Part shown: piece after piece, positions 27,701 to 36,545 of the stretch | How positions within the stretch are numbered: the stretch's first letter is position 1 | Layout: each line of letters opens with the position of its first letter | DNA from: an uncultured Cohaesibacter sp. | Lineage (GTDB): Bacteria > Pseudomonadota > Alphaproteobacteria > Rhizobiales > Cohaesibacteraceae | NCBI RefSeq assembly: GCF_963664735.1 | Contig: NZ_OY761553.1 | Coordinates: 3,717,001 to 3,781,000, forward strand | Reading direction: 5' to 3' | Length of the DNA stretch: 64,000 nt | Program-made: the position numbers and the translations under genes | Notes under the pieces: model-generated | Told to the model about the DNA's origin: nothing | Database searches by the model: none | Seen by the model: the letters and a program-made list of their open reading frames with translations, nothing else

Positions 27701-27853
27701 AAGAGAAGGCTGGTCAACGTCAGGCATTTCGCGCACTTCAACTCCGGAAAGCGCAGCAATGCCTGCAATGATGATGAGAAGGTTGATCACGAAGGCCAGA
27801 ATAGGACGGGCAACAAAGAGCCGCGTCATGCCTTCAACATGTTTGTTTGGCAT
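24731..27853 (-). CDS. RND multidrug efflux permease, AcrB/HAE1-like
   Basis: This inner membrane proton-driven efflux pump has 1040 residues, the normal size for the AcrB family. The N-terminus (TRLFVARPILAFVINLLI) is the first membrane helix. The proton relay in helix 4 reads GMVVDDAIVVVEN with both aspartates present. Large periplasmic loops follow helices 1 and 7, and the C-terminal half repeats the topology. I take the ATG at 27853, four bases after the adaptor stop, where the homologous sequence starts. An upstream in-frame ATG at 27922 would add 23 residues that overlap the adaptor gene. Substrates cannot be predicted. No TolC-type gene or TetR regulator is adjacent, so the outer channel must be encoded elsewhere. 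Confidence 0.95.
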   Translation of the reverse strand: MPNKHVEGMTRLFVARPILAFVINLLIIIAGIAALSGVEVREMPDVDQPSLSVRTTYEGASADVVDREITSVLEDAFGALDGVKDISSTSSYGSSRITLDLNSDVDVDIAANEAREIVSQTMRQLPDDVEDPTVRKSNADADPIIRLALSGNKSLAELTTLAEGPITDRLNLVEGIAEITVTGAKANEFRINVSMPALLARGLTLKDVSTALLTLRNDYSLGSVDSDLSTTTLRSINPQVTTEMIGKLRINATTYISDIANVQLTGEDTTQSARVNGRPSIGLDIVRQSVGNTLTISQDVRKAVAELQNQLPEGVSLIITTDDGVFIEGSITEVTKSILLAVVIVIVVIFLFLRSWRATIIPAIAIPVALIGTIAAIWIVGFSVNTISLLALVLATGMVVDDAIVVVENIVRRRHNGEGARFAAVAGTNEVFFAVISTTATLAAVFIPISFLPGQAGGVFSEFGFVLAFCVTLSSAVALTMAPMLASILDPGKPSKKMQAAASRDEGPQDSAIKRVFLVVIDKAIRLPLLTIGIAVAFAVFALGAVQHLTSTLTPPEDRGMFFMIATGPVGGSNDYMSEEIGQVEKILDPYRESGEVKSVLSLIGRGGGTRAFVIVRLANWEDRDRDQQAILAELNNKLSHIAGIRVMARGGNSLGIRGGGSGLSFAVTGNDYPKLVDGADKLIAAMEQDPTFTNPQLSSSDTALQIDVDIDRDRALELGITPDTVADTISAVTQGLTATTVFIDGEEVDLTINPDGGWPVNDASDLERMFARTSSGNIIPLSSVASFKQVLSQASYAREDGSLAISINANLPRGVDLGQAVERMRAIAHNVLPQGTSITLLGEAGELDSGRFGTLLIFGIAGIIVFLVLAAQFESFVSALIIMITVPFGLAAAMLAILITGGTLNYYSQIGLVMLIGVMAKNGILIVEFANQLRERGEDIDSAIRNAVSLRIRPVMMTMVSTVFGGLPLIITSGAGAEARIAVGWVVVGGLGFATFFTLFLIPVLYRWIAPIGGEPGAASHKLEREVAEHIGPLVDPAE

Positions 27854-27857
27854 CAAT

Positions 27858-29018
27858 CTACTCCGCAGATCCGGAAGGCGCAGCTGTGGTCTCTGCGCCA
27901 TTTTCTGCAACAATGGAGGCACCTGGACGGAGTTTCTGCACTCCTTCTACCACCACTTTGGCGCCTTCTTTGAGAGCGCCTTCGATCCAGATGGTGTCAT
28001 CTTGTCTGTAGCGGAAAATGACTGGTACTGCGCGCACCTTGCCATTCTCGGCAAGCCACACCTGGGTACCATCTCTGGTCCATGCCAAAGCCATGGCAGG
28101 CACTGCGGCAAGAGGCTCGGTTGTCTGGCGCAGCAGCACTTCAAATGTCATGCCCGGCCAGAGGCGGCCATCGTGGTTGTCAATCTCTGCCTTGACGGTG
28201 ATTGTGCGGGTTGTTTCGTCGATTGTGCTGTCAAACGCGATGATTTTGCCATTGAAGATCTTGCCCGTGATAGCTGGAGTGGTGGCAAATACCTCTTTGT
28301 CCAGCTTGAGCAGATTCATTGCGCGTTCGGGCAGCTCGAAGGTTACCAGAATGGTCTGGGTGTTGTTGATGTCAACGATATTGGCACCGTTAGAGAGAAA
28401 ATCTCCGACCTCCCACTCTGCCAAACCAAGGCGGCCGCTGATTGGGCTTTTTATTGCCCGGTCTTCCAGCTCCTTCTGGGCCAGAGCCAGATTGCCTCGC
28501 GCCACTGCGGCTGCGGATTCGGCTTCTTTCATGCTGGTGGCTGTGACAATGCCGCTGTTGCGAGATTGCAAAAGGCTGTAGCGCTCAAGGGAGTCCTCTG
28601 CCTTGGACAAGTTTGCTTGCGCAATCTCAACATTGATGCGCTCGGATGTGTCTTCCAATTGCAACAGCACGTCTCCGGCTGAAACGAGCGGGGTTCCATC
28701 GAACATGATTTTCTTTATCTGCCCGGAAACTTCCGAGATGAGGCTTACGCTTTGCTTGGCGACGCCTGTTCCGATGGAACTGAAGGTATCTTCATAAGGT
28801 TTGAAGGTGATGTCGGCCAGCGTGACGTAAGTTGCGCCAGTGCCTCTGCCTGTTCGGCGGGCGGGATTGTTTGGTGCTGCGGAGCCGCTTTGGCTTTTGG
28901 CGGCGGAGTTGTTTGGGGCCGCAAACAATGACGCAAGGCCGAAGGGCAATCCGAATTGATAAATATAGGCGGAAATAATTAGAAGTGCTGCCGCGATCAG
29001 GCTTAAAAAATGTTTCAT
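27858..29018 (-). CDS. RND efflux periplasmic adaptor, AcrA/MexA-like
   Basis: The 386-residue membrane fusion protein is the partner of the permease encoded immediately downstream. It has an N-terminal membrane anchor (residues 3-30, hydrophobic), then a low-complexity Ala/Ser/Asn linker. The split lipoyl domain follows (SLISEVSGQIKKIMFDGTPL, then KSPISGRLGLAEWEVGDFL), with a helical hairpin between the halves. A beta-barrel follows (ILVTFELPERAMNLL, WPGMTFEVLL), then the membrane-proximal domain (ALAWTRDGTQVWLAENGKVR). No lipobox cysteine is present. The gene leads a two-gene minus-strand operon. The 275 bases upstream contain a 10-bp direct repeat but no regulator gene. Confidence 0.94.
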   Translation of the reverse strand: MKHFLSLIAAALLIISAYIYQFGLPFGLASLFAAPNNSAAKSQSGSAAPNNPARRTGRGTGATYVTLADITFKPYEDTFSSIGTGVAKQSVSLISEVSGQIKKIMFDGTPLVSAGDVLLQLEDTSERINVEIAQANLSKAEDSLERYSLLQSRNSGIVTATSMKEAESAAAVARGNLALAQKELEDRAIKSPISGRLGLAEWEVGDFLSNGANIVDINNTQTILVTFELPERAMNLLKLDKEVFATTPAITGKIFNGKIIAFDSTIDETTRTITVKAEIDNHDGRLWPGMTFEVLLRQTTEPLAAVPAMALAWTRDGTQVWLAENGKVRAVPVIFRYRQDDTIWIEGALKEGAKVVVEGVQKLRPGASIVAENGAETTAAPSGSAE

Positions 29019-29107
29019 CTGGTTTGTCCGTGTGGGGCAAATTATACAAAAGTTATATTTTTATCTTATTGGTTTGTGGCTGTTTCAAGCATTATTTGTC
29101 ATAATAG

Positions 29108-29127
29108 TGTATCCAAATGTATCCAGA
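29108..29127. promoter_or_regulatory. Tandem 10-bp direct repeat upstream of the RND operon
   Basis: TGTATCCAAA is followed directly by TGTATCCAGA, nine of ten bases alike with one helical turn between copies. It lies about 90-110 bases upstream of the adaptor start in an otherwise AT-rich intergenic stretch, where a regulator could bind on one face of the DNA. No further support. Confidence 0.25.
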
Positions 29128-29234
29128 TGCTTCTGTCTTGTAGATTGGGACATATTGGCTTGATATTACTATGAACTTTGGTGCGGCTTAGTGCGCGCTC
29201 TGTGATCAATTTTTCGTCAATGCGGTTGGAAAAC

Positions 29235-29265
29235 AAAAAAGCCCTGCGATTGGCAGAGCTTTTCT
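29235..29265 (-). terminator. Terminator of malate synthase G
   Basis: On the minus strand GAAAAGCTCTGCC pairs with GCAGGGCTTTTT across a short loop and runs into a T tract. It begins about 30 bases after the glcB stop. The A/T symmetry means that it could also act on transcription from the other side. Confidence 0.75.
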
Positions 29266-29293
29266 TTGGTCAATTTTGCTATGAGGGAGCGGT

Positions 29294-31453
29294 TTATTGT
29301 GCTTTCAGTTTCGCTTCCCGTCGGCGTGAATGCAGCAAGGGTTCTGTGTAGCCATTGGGTTGTTCTCTTCCTTTGAAAACCAGATCGCATGCAGCCTGGA
29401 AAGCAACGGATGCGTCTAAATCCTTCGTCATGGGCTGGTACAGAGGATCATCGGCATTTTGCTGATCGACAATGGCGGCCATGCGCTTCATCACGTCCAG
29501 AACCTGCTCGCTATCAACCACCTTATGATAGAGCCAATTGGCTACATGCTGGCTTGAAATGCGCAAGGTGGCGCGGTCTTCCATGAGCCCCACATTGTGA
29601 ATGTCCGGCACTTTGGAGCAGCCAATCCCCTGATCGATCCAGCGGACCACATAGCCCAGAATTCCCTGAAGGTTGTTTTCCAGTTCCCTGGTGATGGTGT
29701 TTGCGTCCAATTCGCGAGACCCGAGAAGAGGAACGGTCAGAATCTGGTTCAGATCAGCGCGAGGGCGTGTTTTGAGGCTTTGCTGCACGGAAGCAACATT
29801 GACCTGATGATAATGGGTCGCGTGCAGGGTTGCCGCTGTTGGTGATGGCACCCAAGCACAGCTTGCGCCCGCCTTGGGGTGGCCGATCTTGGTCTTCATC
29901 ATGTCGGCCATTTCATCGGGCTTTGCCCACATGCCCTTACCGATTTGTGCTTTGCCTTTGAGGCCGGTTTCTAGGCCGATATCGACATTCCAGTCTTCAT
30001 AGGCGGCAATCCATGGCTGGGTCTTGATTTCCTCCTTGGGAAGGAATGGCCCTAGCTCCATGGAGGTGTGGATTTCATCGCCGGTGCGATCCAGAAAGCC
30101 GGTGTTGATGAAGACGATCCGGTCTTTCACAGCGCGGATGCATTCCTTGAGATTGATCGTCGTGCGGCGTTCTTCGTCCATGACACCGATCTTGATGGTG
30201 CTGCGCGGCAGCGAGAAAGCGTCTTCCACCTGACAGAATAGTTCTTCGGCAAAGGCAACCTCATCAGGGCCGTGCATCTTCGGCTTGACGATGTAGATGC
30301 TGCCGGTGCGGCTGTTGCCCTTGTTCTTGAGGTCGTGCAGGGCGCAGGCCGTTGTCATGAAGGCGTCCATGATGCCCTCGAAAATGGCCTTGCCTGAGCA
30401 ATCCAATATGGCATCGTTGGTCATCAGATGGCCGACGTTGCGCACCAGCAGAAGGCTGCGCCCATGAAGGATCAAGGGGGCTCCGTCCTTGCCGGTGTAG
30501 GTTCGGTCCGGATTAAGCGTCCGGGTCATCATCTGGCCGTTTTTCTCAAAGCTGTCCTTGAGGTTGCCTTTCATCAGGCCGAGCCAGTTGCGATAGGCCA
30601 GACATTTGTCTTCCGCGTCAACCGCCGCAACGGAATCTTCACAATCCTGAATGGTGCTGATTGCAGATTCTATAATGATGTCCTTTACGCCCGCAGACGA
30701 CAGTTTGCCAATCGGATGGGTCTTGTCGATGGAAAGCTCGATATGCAGATCATTGTTTTTGAGAAGCACCAAGCTGCTGTCGACATGGCCGACATATTGA
30801 GCCTGATTGCGCAAAGTGGTTTCGCTGCCGTCCTCAAGCGTAATTGTCAGGCTGGCGTGGTCTTTGGATACAGTGTAAGCCACGGCTTCGGAGTGGGAGC
30901 CTTTGGCCAGAGGCGTTGCTTCATCAAGAAAAGCGCAGGCCTTGGCAATCACAGCGCGTGCGCGGGTTTCGTTCAAGCCTTTGCCGGGAGCCAGCTCTCC
31001 TTTCTGGTCAAGAGCGTTGGTGCCGTAATAGGCATCGTAGAGGCTACCCCAGCGCGCATTGGCAGCATTGAGGGCAAAGCGTGCATTCATCACCGGCACA
31101 ACAAGCTGGGGGCCGGCCAAAGTGCAGATTTCCGCGTCCACATTGTCCGTTGTAATGTCAAAATCTTCACCTTCAGGCAGCAGGTATCCGATCTCTTCAA
31201 GAAAGGCGCGGTAGAATTCCTGATTGAACGCGTTGCCGCGGCAGGGTTTGCACCAAGCGTCGATCTGTTGTTGCAAATCGTCTCTTTTGGCCAGCAGATC
31301 TCTGTTCTTGGGTGTCAGCAGGCGGATAGTGTCGGACAGGCTTTTCCAAAAAATGTCGGCATCCACCCCAGTGCCCGGAAGGATTTCGTCCTCGACCAGA
31401 GCACAAAGCTGTGGGTCTACCAGTAATCCGAATTTATCCAGTCTGTTGGTCAT
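29294..31453 (-). CDS. glcB: Malate synthase G
   Basis: The enzyme condenses glyoxylate with acetyl-CoA to give malate. At 719 residues it is the monomeric G isoform (E. coli GlcB 723), not the shorter A form. Conserved segments include [84 protein letters not shown], and [18 protein letters not shown] near the C-terminal lid. The ATG at 31453 has AGGA at good spacing. A TTG seven codons upstream is less likely. It is divergent from allE and lies beside the purine genes whose end product is glyoxylate, so it probably channels ureide-derived carbon into the citric acid cycle. Confidence 0.97.
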   Translation of the reverse strand: MTNRLDKFGLLVDPQLCALVEDEILPGTGVDADIFWKSLSDTIRLLTPKNRDLLAKRDDLQQQIDAWCKPCRGNAFNQEFYRAFLEEIGYLLPEGEDFDITTDNVDAEICTLAGPQLVVPVMNARFALNAANARWGSLYDAYYGTNALDQKGELAPGKGLNETRARAVIAKACAFLDEATPLAKGSHSEAVAYTVSKDHASLTITLEDGSETTLRNQAQYVGHVDSSLVLLKNNDLHIELSIDKTHPIGKLSSAGVKDIIIESAISTIQDCEDSVAAVDAEDKCLAYRNWLGLMKGNLKDSFEKNGQMMTRTLNPDRTYTGKDGAPLILHGRSLLLVRNVGHLMTNDAILDCSGKAIFEGIMDAFMTTACALHDLKNKGNSRTGSIYIVKPKMHGPDEVAFAEELFCQVEDAFSLPRSTIKIGVMDEERRTTINLKECIRAVKDRIVFINTGFLDRTGDEIHTSMELGPFLPKEEIKTQPWIAAYEDWNVDIGLETGLKGKAQIGKGMWAKPDEMADMMKTKIGHPKAGASCAWVPSPTAATLHATHYHQVNVASVQQSLKTRPRADLNQILTVPLLGSRELDANTITRELENNLQGILGYVVRWIDQGIGCSKVPDIHNVGLMEDRATLRISSQHVANWLYHKVVDSEQVLDVMKRMAAIVDQQNADDPLYQPMTKDLDASVAFQAACDLVFKGREQPNGYTEPLLHSRRREAKLKAQ

Positions 31454-31628
31454 GATGTCTTGGTCCTGCTGCAATCGATAGTTTGTGGTGTCTGCGGATG
31501 CGCTAAGCGCGCGCGATTATGGCCGCAATCCATTTCTTCTTAAAAGACAAAAAATCAATATATTTTCTCAAATTCCAAGAAGATGCTTCTTTCCAAAGCA
31601 GAGATCATCGCGCTTGGCAAATAGGGAA

Positions 31629-31655
31629 TGAGACTGTTTGATATATACAGTTTCA
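31629..31655. promoter_or_regulatory. 27-bp near-perfect palindrome upstream of allE, candidate operator
   Basis: The arms TGAGACTGT and ACAGTTTCA are reverse complements in eight of nine positions, separated by nine AT-rich bases. It lies about 55-80 bases before the allE start in the divergent glcB/allE interval. The half-site TGAAACTGT occurs again at 32599-32607 upstream of xdhA, which supports a shared regulator. The regulator is unknown. Confidence 0.45.
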
Positions 31656-31708
31656 TTGATTTGAGCATGATGGCCCATTTGGGTAGAGATGTGAAGAAAG
31701 AAACCCCT

Positions 31709-32545
31709 ATGTCCTCGCAAAAATACCACATTCCAAAGGGTGGGTTGCCGCCTCAAACACAACTTCTGACCGATAAGGCCATATTCACCTCCAGCTATGC
31801 CGTTCTTCCCAAGGGAACCATGCGCGACATCGTATGCAGTCAGTTGCCGTTCTGGAGCGGGATGCGGATGTGGGTTCTGGCGCGTCCTCTTACCGGGTTT
31901 GCCGAAAGTTTCTCCCAATATATTGTCGAGTTGCTGCCCGGTGGCGGCTCCGACAGGCCAGAGACCGATGTCGGTGCAGAGAGCGCATTGTTTGTGGTTG
32001 GTGGTGAGATCAATCTTGTCGTTAATGGGGTGGAACACAGTCTGGACGAGGGCGGCTTTGGCTATATTCCTGCGGGAGCTGATTGGTCTATCCGGAATGC
32101 TCGTGGCCGGAATGCTGGCGATCAAAAAGCTGTCTTTCATTGGTTCCGAAAGGCCTATGTTGAGGTTAAGGGGCTTGACGCTCCCGAACCATTCTTCGTC
32201 AACGAGAAAATGCTTGATCCGATTGCTATGCCTGAAACAGAGGGCAAATGGGCGACAACCCGTTTCATGGATCCTGAAGATATGCGCCACGATATGCATA
32301 TCACGGTGGTGACCTTTGAGCCGGGCGCGGTGATTCCTTTCATGGAAACGCACGTTATGGAGCACGGTCTCTATGTGCTTGAGGGTAAAGCGGTTTACAA
32401 GCTCAATCAGGACTGGGTAGAGGTCGAGGCCGGCGATTTCATGTGGCTGAGGGCCTTTTGTCCGCAGGCCTGTTATGCCGGTGGGCCGGGAAAGTTCCGT
32501 TATTTGCTCTATAAGGACGTCAATCGTCATATGTCATTCTTGTGA
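31709..32545 (+). CDS. allE: (S)-ureidoglycine aminohydrolase, bicupin
   Basis: It releases ammonia from (S)-ureidoglycine to give (S)-ureidoglycolate, a late ureide step. The 278-residue product is a double cupin. The N-terminal half has the segment TKAIFTSSYAVLPKGTMRDIV-like strands with a Gly-rich turn (ELLPGGGSDRP). The C-terminal cupin has ITVVTFEPGAVIPFMETHVMEHG and LEGKAVYKLNQDWVEVEAGDF, which supply the metal-binding His/Glu/Gln set. The ATG at 31709 follows GAAAGAAA. Upstream in-frame ATGs from 31628 would pass through the palindromic operator and are rejected. A hairpin overlaps the stop codon. It precedes xdhABC on the same strand with about 185 bases between. Confidence 0.9.
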   Translation: MSSQKYHIPKGGLPPQTQLLTDKAIFTSSYAVLPKGTMRDIVCSQLPFWSGMRMWVLARPLTGFAESFSQYIVELLPGGGSDRPETDVGAESALFVVGGEINLVVNGVEHSLDEGGFGYIPAGADWSIRNARGRNAGDQKAVFHWFRKAYVEVKGLDAPEPFFVNEKMLDPIAMPETEGKWATTRFMDPEDMRHDMHITVVTFEPGAVIPFMETHVMEHGLYVLEGKAVYKLNQDWVEVEAGDFMWLRAFCPQACYAGGPGKFRYLLYKDVNRHMSFL

Positions 32546-32561
32546 TGCCGATACGGCATCA
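32543..32561 (+). terminator. Hairpin at the allE stop codon, possible weak terminator
   Basis: TGATGCCG and CGGCATCA pair perfectly around ATA, beginning at the allE TGA. The T-run (GGTTTTTG) comes about eight bases later, so termination would be inefficient. The hairpin may instead protect the allE message end. Confidence 0.45.
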
Positions 32562-32598
32562 GTCGCATGGTTTTTGTTCTGCATTCTCTGTAATATCC

Positions 32599-32652
32599 TG
32601 AAACTGTCGTAGGTTTTTCGGCATTCACGAAAGAATGCCATTGCAATAGAGT
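32599..32652 (+). promoter_or_regulatory. xdhA promoter region: half-site, hairpin and motif shared with puuD
   Basis: Three elements lie in order. TGAAACTGT (32599-32607) matches an arm of the allE palindrome. A perfect inverted repeat, GGCATTC-N6-GAATGCC, occupies 32620-32639. TGCC-N2-TGCAATAGAGT (32636-32652) recurs with identical spacing at 42515-42531 before puuD. The last element also reads as TTGCAA-N5-TTGTAA, an imperfect dyad of the kind LysR proteins use. Confidence 0.45.
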
Positions 32653-32730
32653 TGTAATTGCCCAATTGCTGTTCATTTGTTTGTTTTGCGTATTTTCTGG
32701 GCGTTTCTTCTCGATAAGAGGGTGCAGGAT

Positions 32731-34188
32731 ATGCCTATAGTCCGCAACGAGATTCGCTTTTGGCTCAATGACGAATTGATATCGCTTGATCATTGTTCAC
32801 CAACGCAAACCGTACTTGACTATTTGCGTCTTGAACGGCGGATGACTGGCACCAAGGAAGGTTGCGCAGAAGGCGATTGCGGCGCATGCACCATTCTCGT
32901 GGGGCGGCTTTTTCAAGGCACTCTCATTTATGAGGCCGTCAATGCCTGCATTCGCTTTCTGCCCAGTCTTGATGGCTGTCATGTGGTTACGATCGAAGCC
33001 TTGAAAAATGCCGATGGCGGATTGCATCCGGTTCAGCAAGCAATGGTGGACCATCACGGCAGTCAGTGCGGTTTTTGCACGCCAGGGATTGTCATGTCGC
33101 TCTATGCACTCTGGATGAATAACCCCGAGCCGGATCGCGGTGCGATTGAAGAAGCGCTTCAGGGCAATCTGTGCCGATGTACCGGATATGCGCCAATCCT
33201 GCGGGCAGCTGTTGCGATCAGTGACTATGGCTCGCCATTTTCCGATTGGCTTGAGCTGGAACGAAAAGCCAATTTCAAGCGTCTTGTCGAGCTGCAAGAT
33301 GGTGCTCGCGTCGTGCTGGAAGCGGACGGGCAACGGGCAATCTTGCCTGCCAATCTGGATGATTTCTCCCATGTCCGTCTCGATGAGCCCAATGCCACCA
33401 TCGTGGCAGGCAGCACCGATGTCGGGATATGGGTGACCAAGCAGATGAAAGAGCTTCAGACCTTGATCTTAATTGCGCATCTGGAAGAGATGAAGGCCGT
33501 GATATGCTCTCAGTCCCACATTACCATCGGGGCCGGGGTGACCTACAGTGAGGCGAAGTTGGCCATTAGCGCTTATTTCCCGCATCTGGACGCCTTCTGG
33601 GGGCGTGTCGCAGGTCAACAGATCCGAAATATGGGAACGATTGGCGGCAACATTGCCAATGGCTCTCCTATCGGGGACATGCCGCCGGTTCTGATTGCGC
33701 TCGGGGCCGATCTGGTTTTGCGCAAAAGCTGGGAGCAGCGCTTCATTCGGCTGGAGGATTTCTTTATCGCTTACGGAGAGCAGGATCGCTGGGAAGGGGA
33801 CTTCGTTGAGGCGATCCGCGTTCCCATTCCCGAGCCCGATAGCCTGCATGCCGTCTACAAAATCTCCAAGCGGCGGGACGAAGACATTTCATCGGTCTGT
33901 GCAGCGTTCCACCTCGTGCTGAGCGACGGGGTGATCAAGAAAGCACGCATTGCATTTGGCGGAATGGCTGCAACACCGAAACGGGCAACAGAGGCAGAAC
34001 GTGCCCTCAAGGGCGAGCGCTTCTCACGCGAGGTCATGATGTCGGCTGCCGAGCTGCTTTCTCATGATTTCCAGCCTATTAGCGATATGCGGGCAAGCGC
34101 GGACTATCGTATGCGGGTGGCGAAAAATCTGTTCGAACAGTTTTGGTACGATAAACAAGCCGAGGTATCTTTGGGGGCCGCGCAATGA
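32731..34188 (+). CDS. xdhA: Xanthine dehydrogenase small subunit (2Fe-2S/FAD)
   Basis: It carries the iron-sulfur and FAD domains of xanthine dehydrogenase, passing electrons from the molybdenum subunit to NAD+. The 485 residues begin with a ferredoxin-like domain: GCAEGDCGACTILVG at about residues 43-57 and then two more cysteine motifs, CGFCTPG and CRCTGY, ligating the two clusters. From about residue 185 an FAD-binding domain follows (ATIVAGSTDVG, then NMGTIGGNIANGSPIGDMPP). A CO dehydrogenase flavoprotein C-terminal domain ends the chain. The ATG at 32731 has GAGGG upstream. An ATG 18 codons earlier lacks a ribosome site. The stop overlaps the xdhB start as ATGA. Confidence 0.96.
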   Translation: MPIVRNEIRFWLNDELISLDHCSPTQTVLDYLRLERRMTGTKEGCAEGDCGACTILVGRLFQGTLIYEAVNACIRFLPSLDGCHVVTIEALKNADGGLHPVQQAMVDHHGSQCGFCTPGIVMSLYALWMNNPEPDRGAIEEALQGNLCRCTGYAPILRAAVAISDYGSPFSDWLELERKANFKRLVELQDGARVVLEADGQRAILPANLDDFSHVRLDEPNATIVAGSTDVGIWVTKQMKELQTLILIAHLEEMKAVICSQSHITIGAGVTYSEAKLAISAYFPHLDAFWGRVAGQQIRNMGTIGGNIANGSPIGDMPPVLIALGADLVLRKSWEQRFIRLEDFFIAYGEQDRWEGDFVEAIRVPIPEPDSLHAVYKISKRRDEDISSVCAAFHLVLSDGVIKKARIAFGGMAATPKRATEAERALKGERFSREVMMSAAELLSHDFQPISDMRASADYRMRVAKNLFEQFWYDKQAEVSLGAAQ

Positions 34189-36545
34189 AACAGGATACCA
34201 AAGCAAAAGATGTGATTCATGGCGCAGTTCATCAGGATAGCAAGCATGAATCGGCGCACAAGCATGTGTCCGGGCAGGCTGATTATACTGATGACATTCT
34301 GGAGCCGGTAGGCACGTTGCATGCCTATCTGGGCTTGAGCAAAATCGCTCATGGTCAAATTCTTGCTATGGATCTTTCGTCCTGTCTTGCCATGAAGGGC
34401 GTGGTTGGTGTTTTGACGGCCGCTGATATTGTTGCCCCCGGCCATAATGATATCAGCGCCAATCACCTCAATGATGAGCCGGTTTTTCCGGTAAAAGATG
34501 TTCAATTCCTCGGCCAGCCGCTGTTTGCGGTGGTCGCCCGCACGCGGGACGAAGCGCGAAAAGCGGTTGCTGCCGCCAAGATAAAATACAAGGAACTCCC
34601 CGCTCATATCGATGCTCTTGAAGCCAAAGAAGCGGGCTATCCCTATGTTGCCAAGCCTCTCAAGCTGGAGCGCGGCGATGTTGGCAAGGGCTTCTCAGGT
34701 GTTGCCAACAGGATCAAGGGGCAGATGCGGATTGGCGGCCAGGATCACATGTATCTGGAAGGGCAGATCGCCTTTGCCATTCCGGGTGAAGACGAAGATA
34801 TGCTCATCCAGACATCGACCCAGCACCCTAGCGAAGCTCAGCATATGGTCGCGCAGGTGCTCGGAGTTCCTTCCCATTCCGTTACAGTTCAGGTGCGCCG
34901 CCTCGGAGGCGGGTTCGGTGGCAAGGAATCGCAGATGAGTATTTTCTGCGTTGTCGCGGCTCTCGGCGCGCGCAAGTTCGGCCGTCCGGTCAAGATTCGG
35001 CCTGACAGGGACGATGATATGGAAGCGACCGGCAAACGTCATGACTTCGTTGTCGAGTATGAGGTCGGGTTTGATGATGACGGCCATATAGAAGCCGTCG
35101 AAGGGGATTTCGTTGCCCGGTGCGGTTTTGCTGCCGATCTCTCTGGCCCCGTTACGGATCGGGCGCTGTTTCATGCCGACAACGCCTATTTTTACCCGCA
35201 TGTGCTGTTGCGCTCTCATCCCATGAAGACCAATACGGTGTCCAATACGGCCTTTCGCGGTTTTGGCGGTCCACAAGGAGTGGTTGTTGCTGAACGGATG
35301 ATCGAGGAAATCGCCTTTGCTCTTGGAAAGGACCCGTTGGAGGTGCGCAAGGCGAATTTCTACGGCGAGGCTGGCAGAGATATTACGCCCTATCATCAGC
35401 AGGTCGAAGACAATATACTTGTTCGTCTTGTCGGAGAGCTTGAAGCCAAGTCGGACTACCAGGCTCGCCGCGCCGAGATACTGGCCTTCAATGACAAGGC
35501 CAATCACTCCGGTGGATTGCATCGGAAAGGGCTGGCCCTGACGCCAGTCAAGTTTGGTATTTCCTTCACTGCCACTCATTTCAATCAGGCTGGCAGCCTT
35601 ATCCATATTTATGCCGATGGATCTATCCAGCTCAATCATGGTGGCACGGAAATGGGGCAGGGCCTTAACACCAAGGTCGCGCAGGTTGTTGCTGATGCTT
35701 TTCAGGTGGATATTTCTCGGATCAAGATCACGCGGACGGCGACAGACAAGGTGCCGAACACATCTGCGACGGCAGCCTCCTCGGGTTCCGATTTAAACGG
35801 TATGGCTGCGCTTGATGCGGCCAATCAGCTCAAAGAGCGGCTTCAGGTCTTCATTTGCGAGAAGTGGGGCGTGGGTCAAGAGTCCATTCGCTTCCTGCCC
35901 AATCGGGTGCAGATCAGTGAGGAATTGCTTTCCTTTGATGAGCTGATAAAGCAAGCCTATCTGGCGCGCGTGCATCTTTCTGCGGCCGGGTTCTACAAGA
36001 CGCCGAAGATCCATTGGGATCGTGACAAGGGGCAGGGGCGACCTTTCTTCTATTATGCCTATGGGGCAGCGGTTTCAGAAGTCACCGTCAATCGGTTGAC
36101 TGGCGAATATGTCATCGATCGTACCGATATCATTCACGACGTCGGCAAATCGCTTAATCCTGTTCTTGACAAGGGGCAGGTGGAAGGTGCCTTCGTACAG
36201 GGAATGGGTTGGCTGACCACAGAAGAGCTGTGGTGGGATGATAACGGGCGCCTTAAAACGCACGCGCCATCGACTTACAAGATCCCGCTGGCCAGTGATA
36301 TTCCCCGTATCTTCAATGTGGAGCTTGCGGAATGGTCCCAGAATGTCGAGCGTACGATCAAACGCTCCAAGGCCGTTGGTGAGCCACCTTTCATGCTGGC
36401 GATCTCCGTGCTGGAGGCTTTGTCCATGGCGGTGGCGAGTGTGGCGGACTACAAGGTTTGTCCAAGGCTTGATACGCCCGCCACCCCGGAGCGCGTACTG
36501 ATGGCCATCGAGGCGCTTATGCCAAGAGGCGGGAGCCATGGCTAA
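34185..36545 (+). CDS. xdhB: Xanthine dehydrogenase molybdenum-binding subunit
   Basis: The catalytic subunit hydroxylates hypoxanthine and xanthine to urate at the molybdopterin cofactor. It has 786 residues. Family segments are VSGQADYTDDI near the start, GQPLFAVVA, QDHMYLEGQIAFA, RRLGGGFGGKESQ (cofactor loop), NTAFRGFGGPQG (substrate Arg region), HGGTEMGQGLNTKVAQ, and near the C-terminus VGEPPFMLAISVLEAL with the catalytic glutamate. It is sandwiched by overlaps with xdhA (4 bases) and xdhC (8 bases), so the three are one translational unit. Confidence 0.97.
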   Translation: MKQDTKAKDVIHGAVHQDSKHESAHKHVSGQADYTDDILEPVGTLHAYLGLSKIAHGQILAMDLSSCLAMKGVVGVLTAADIVAPGHNDISANHLNDEPVFPVKDVQFLGQPLFAVVARTRDEARKAVAAAKIKYKELPAHIDALEAKEAGYPYVAKPLKLERGDVGKGFSGVANRIKGQMRIGGQDHMYLEGQIAFAIPGEDEDMLIQTSTQHPSEAQHMVAQVLGVPSHSVTVQVRRLGGGFGGKESQMSIFCVVAALGARKFGRPVKIRPDRDDDMEATGKRHDFVVEYEVGFDDDGHIEAVEGDFVARCGFAADLSGPVTDRALFHADNAYFYPHVLLRSHPMKTNTVSNTAFRGFGGPQGVVVAERMIEEIAFALGKDPLEVRKANFYGEAGRDITPYHQQVEDNILVRLVGELEAKSDYQARRAEILAFNDKANHSGGLHRKGLALTPVKFGISFTATHFNQAGSLIHIYADGSIQLNHGGTEMGQGLNTKVAQVVADAFQVDISRIKITRTATDKVPNTSATAASSGSDLNGMAALDAANQLKERLQVFICEKWGVGQESIRFLPNRVQISEELLSFDELIKQAYLARVHLSAAGFYKTPKIHWDRDKGQGRPFFYYAYGAAVSEVTVNRLTGEYVIDRTDIIHDVGKSLNPVLDKGQVEGAFVQGMGWLTTEELWWDDNGRLKTHAPSTYKIPLASDIPRIFNVELAEWSQNVERTIKRSKAVGEPPFMLAISVLEALSMAVASVADYKVCPRLDTPATPERVLMAIEALMPRGGSHG

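Noticed and set aside
24731-29018. RND pump as part of the giant-protein export system
   Set aside because: It is on the opposite strand, separated by a bidirectional terminator, and has its own full-length adaptor.
30428-31426. 332-codon open frame on the plus strand
   Set aside because: Antisense to malate synthase G, whose full conserved sequence accounts for the region.
31628-31708. Longer N-terminus for allE beginning at the ATG at 31628
   Set aside because: It would place coding sequence over the palindromic operator. The ATG at 31709 has a purine-rich ribosome site and the normal family start.
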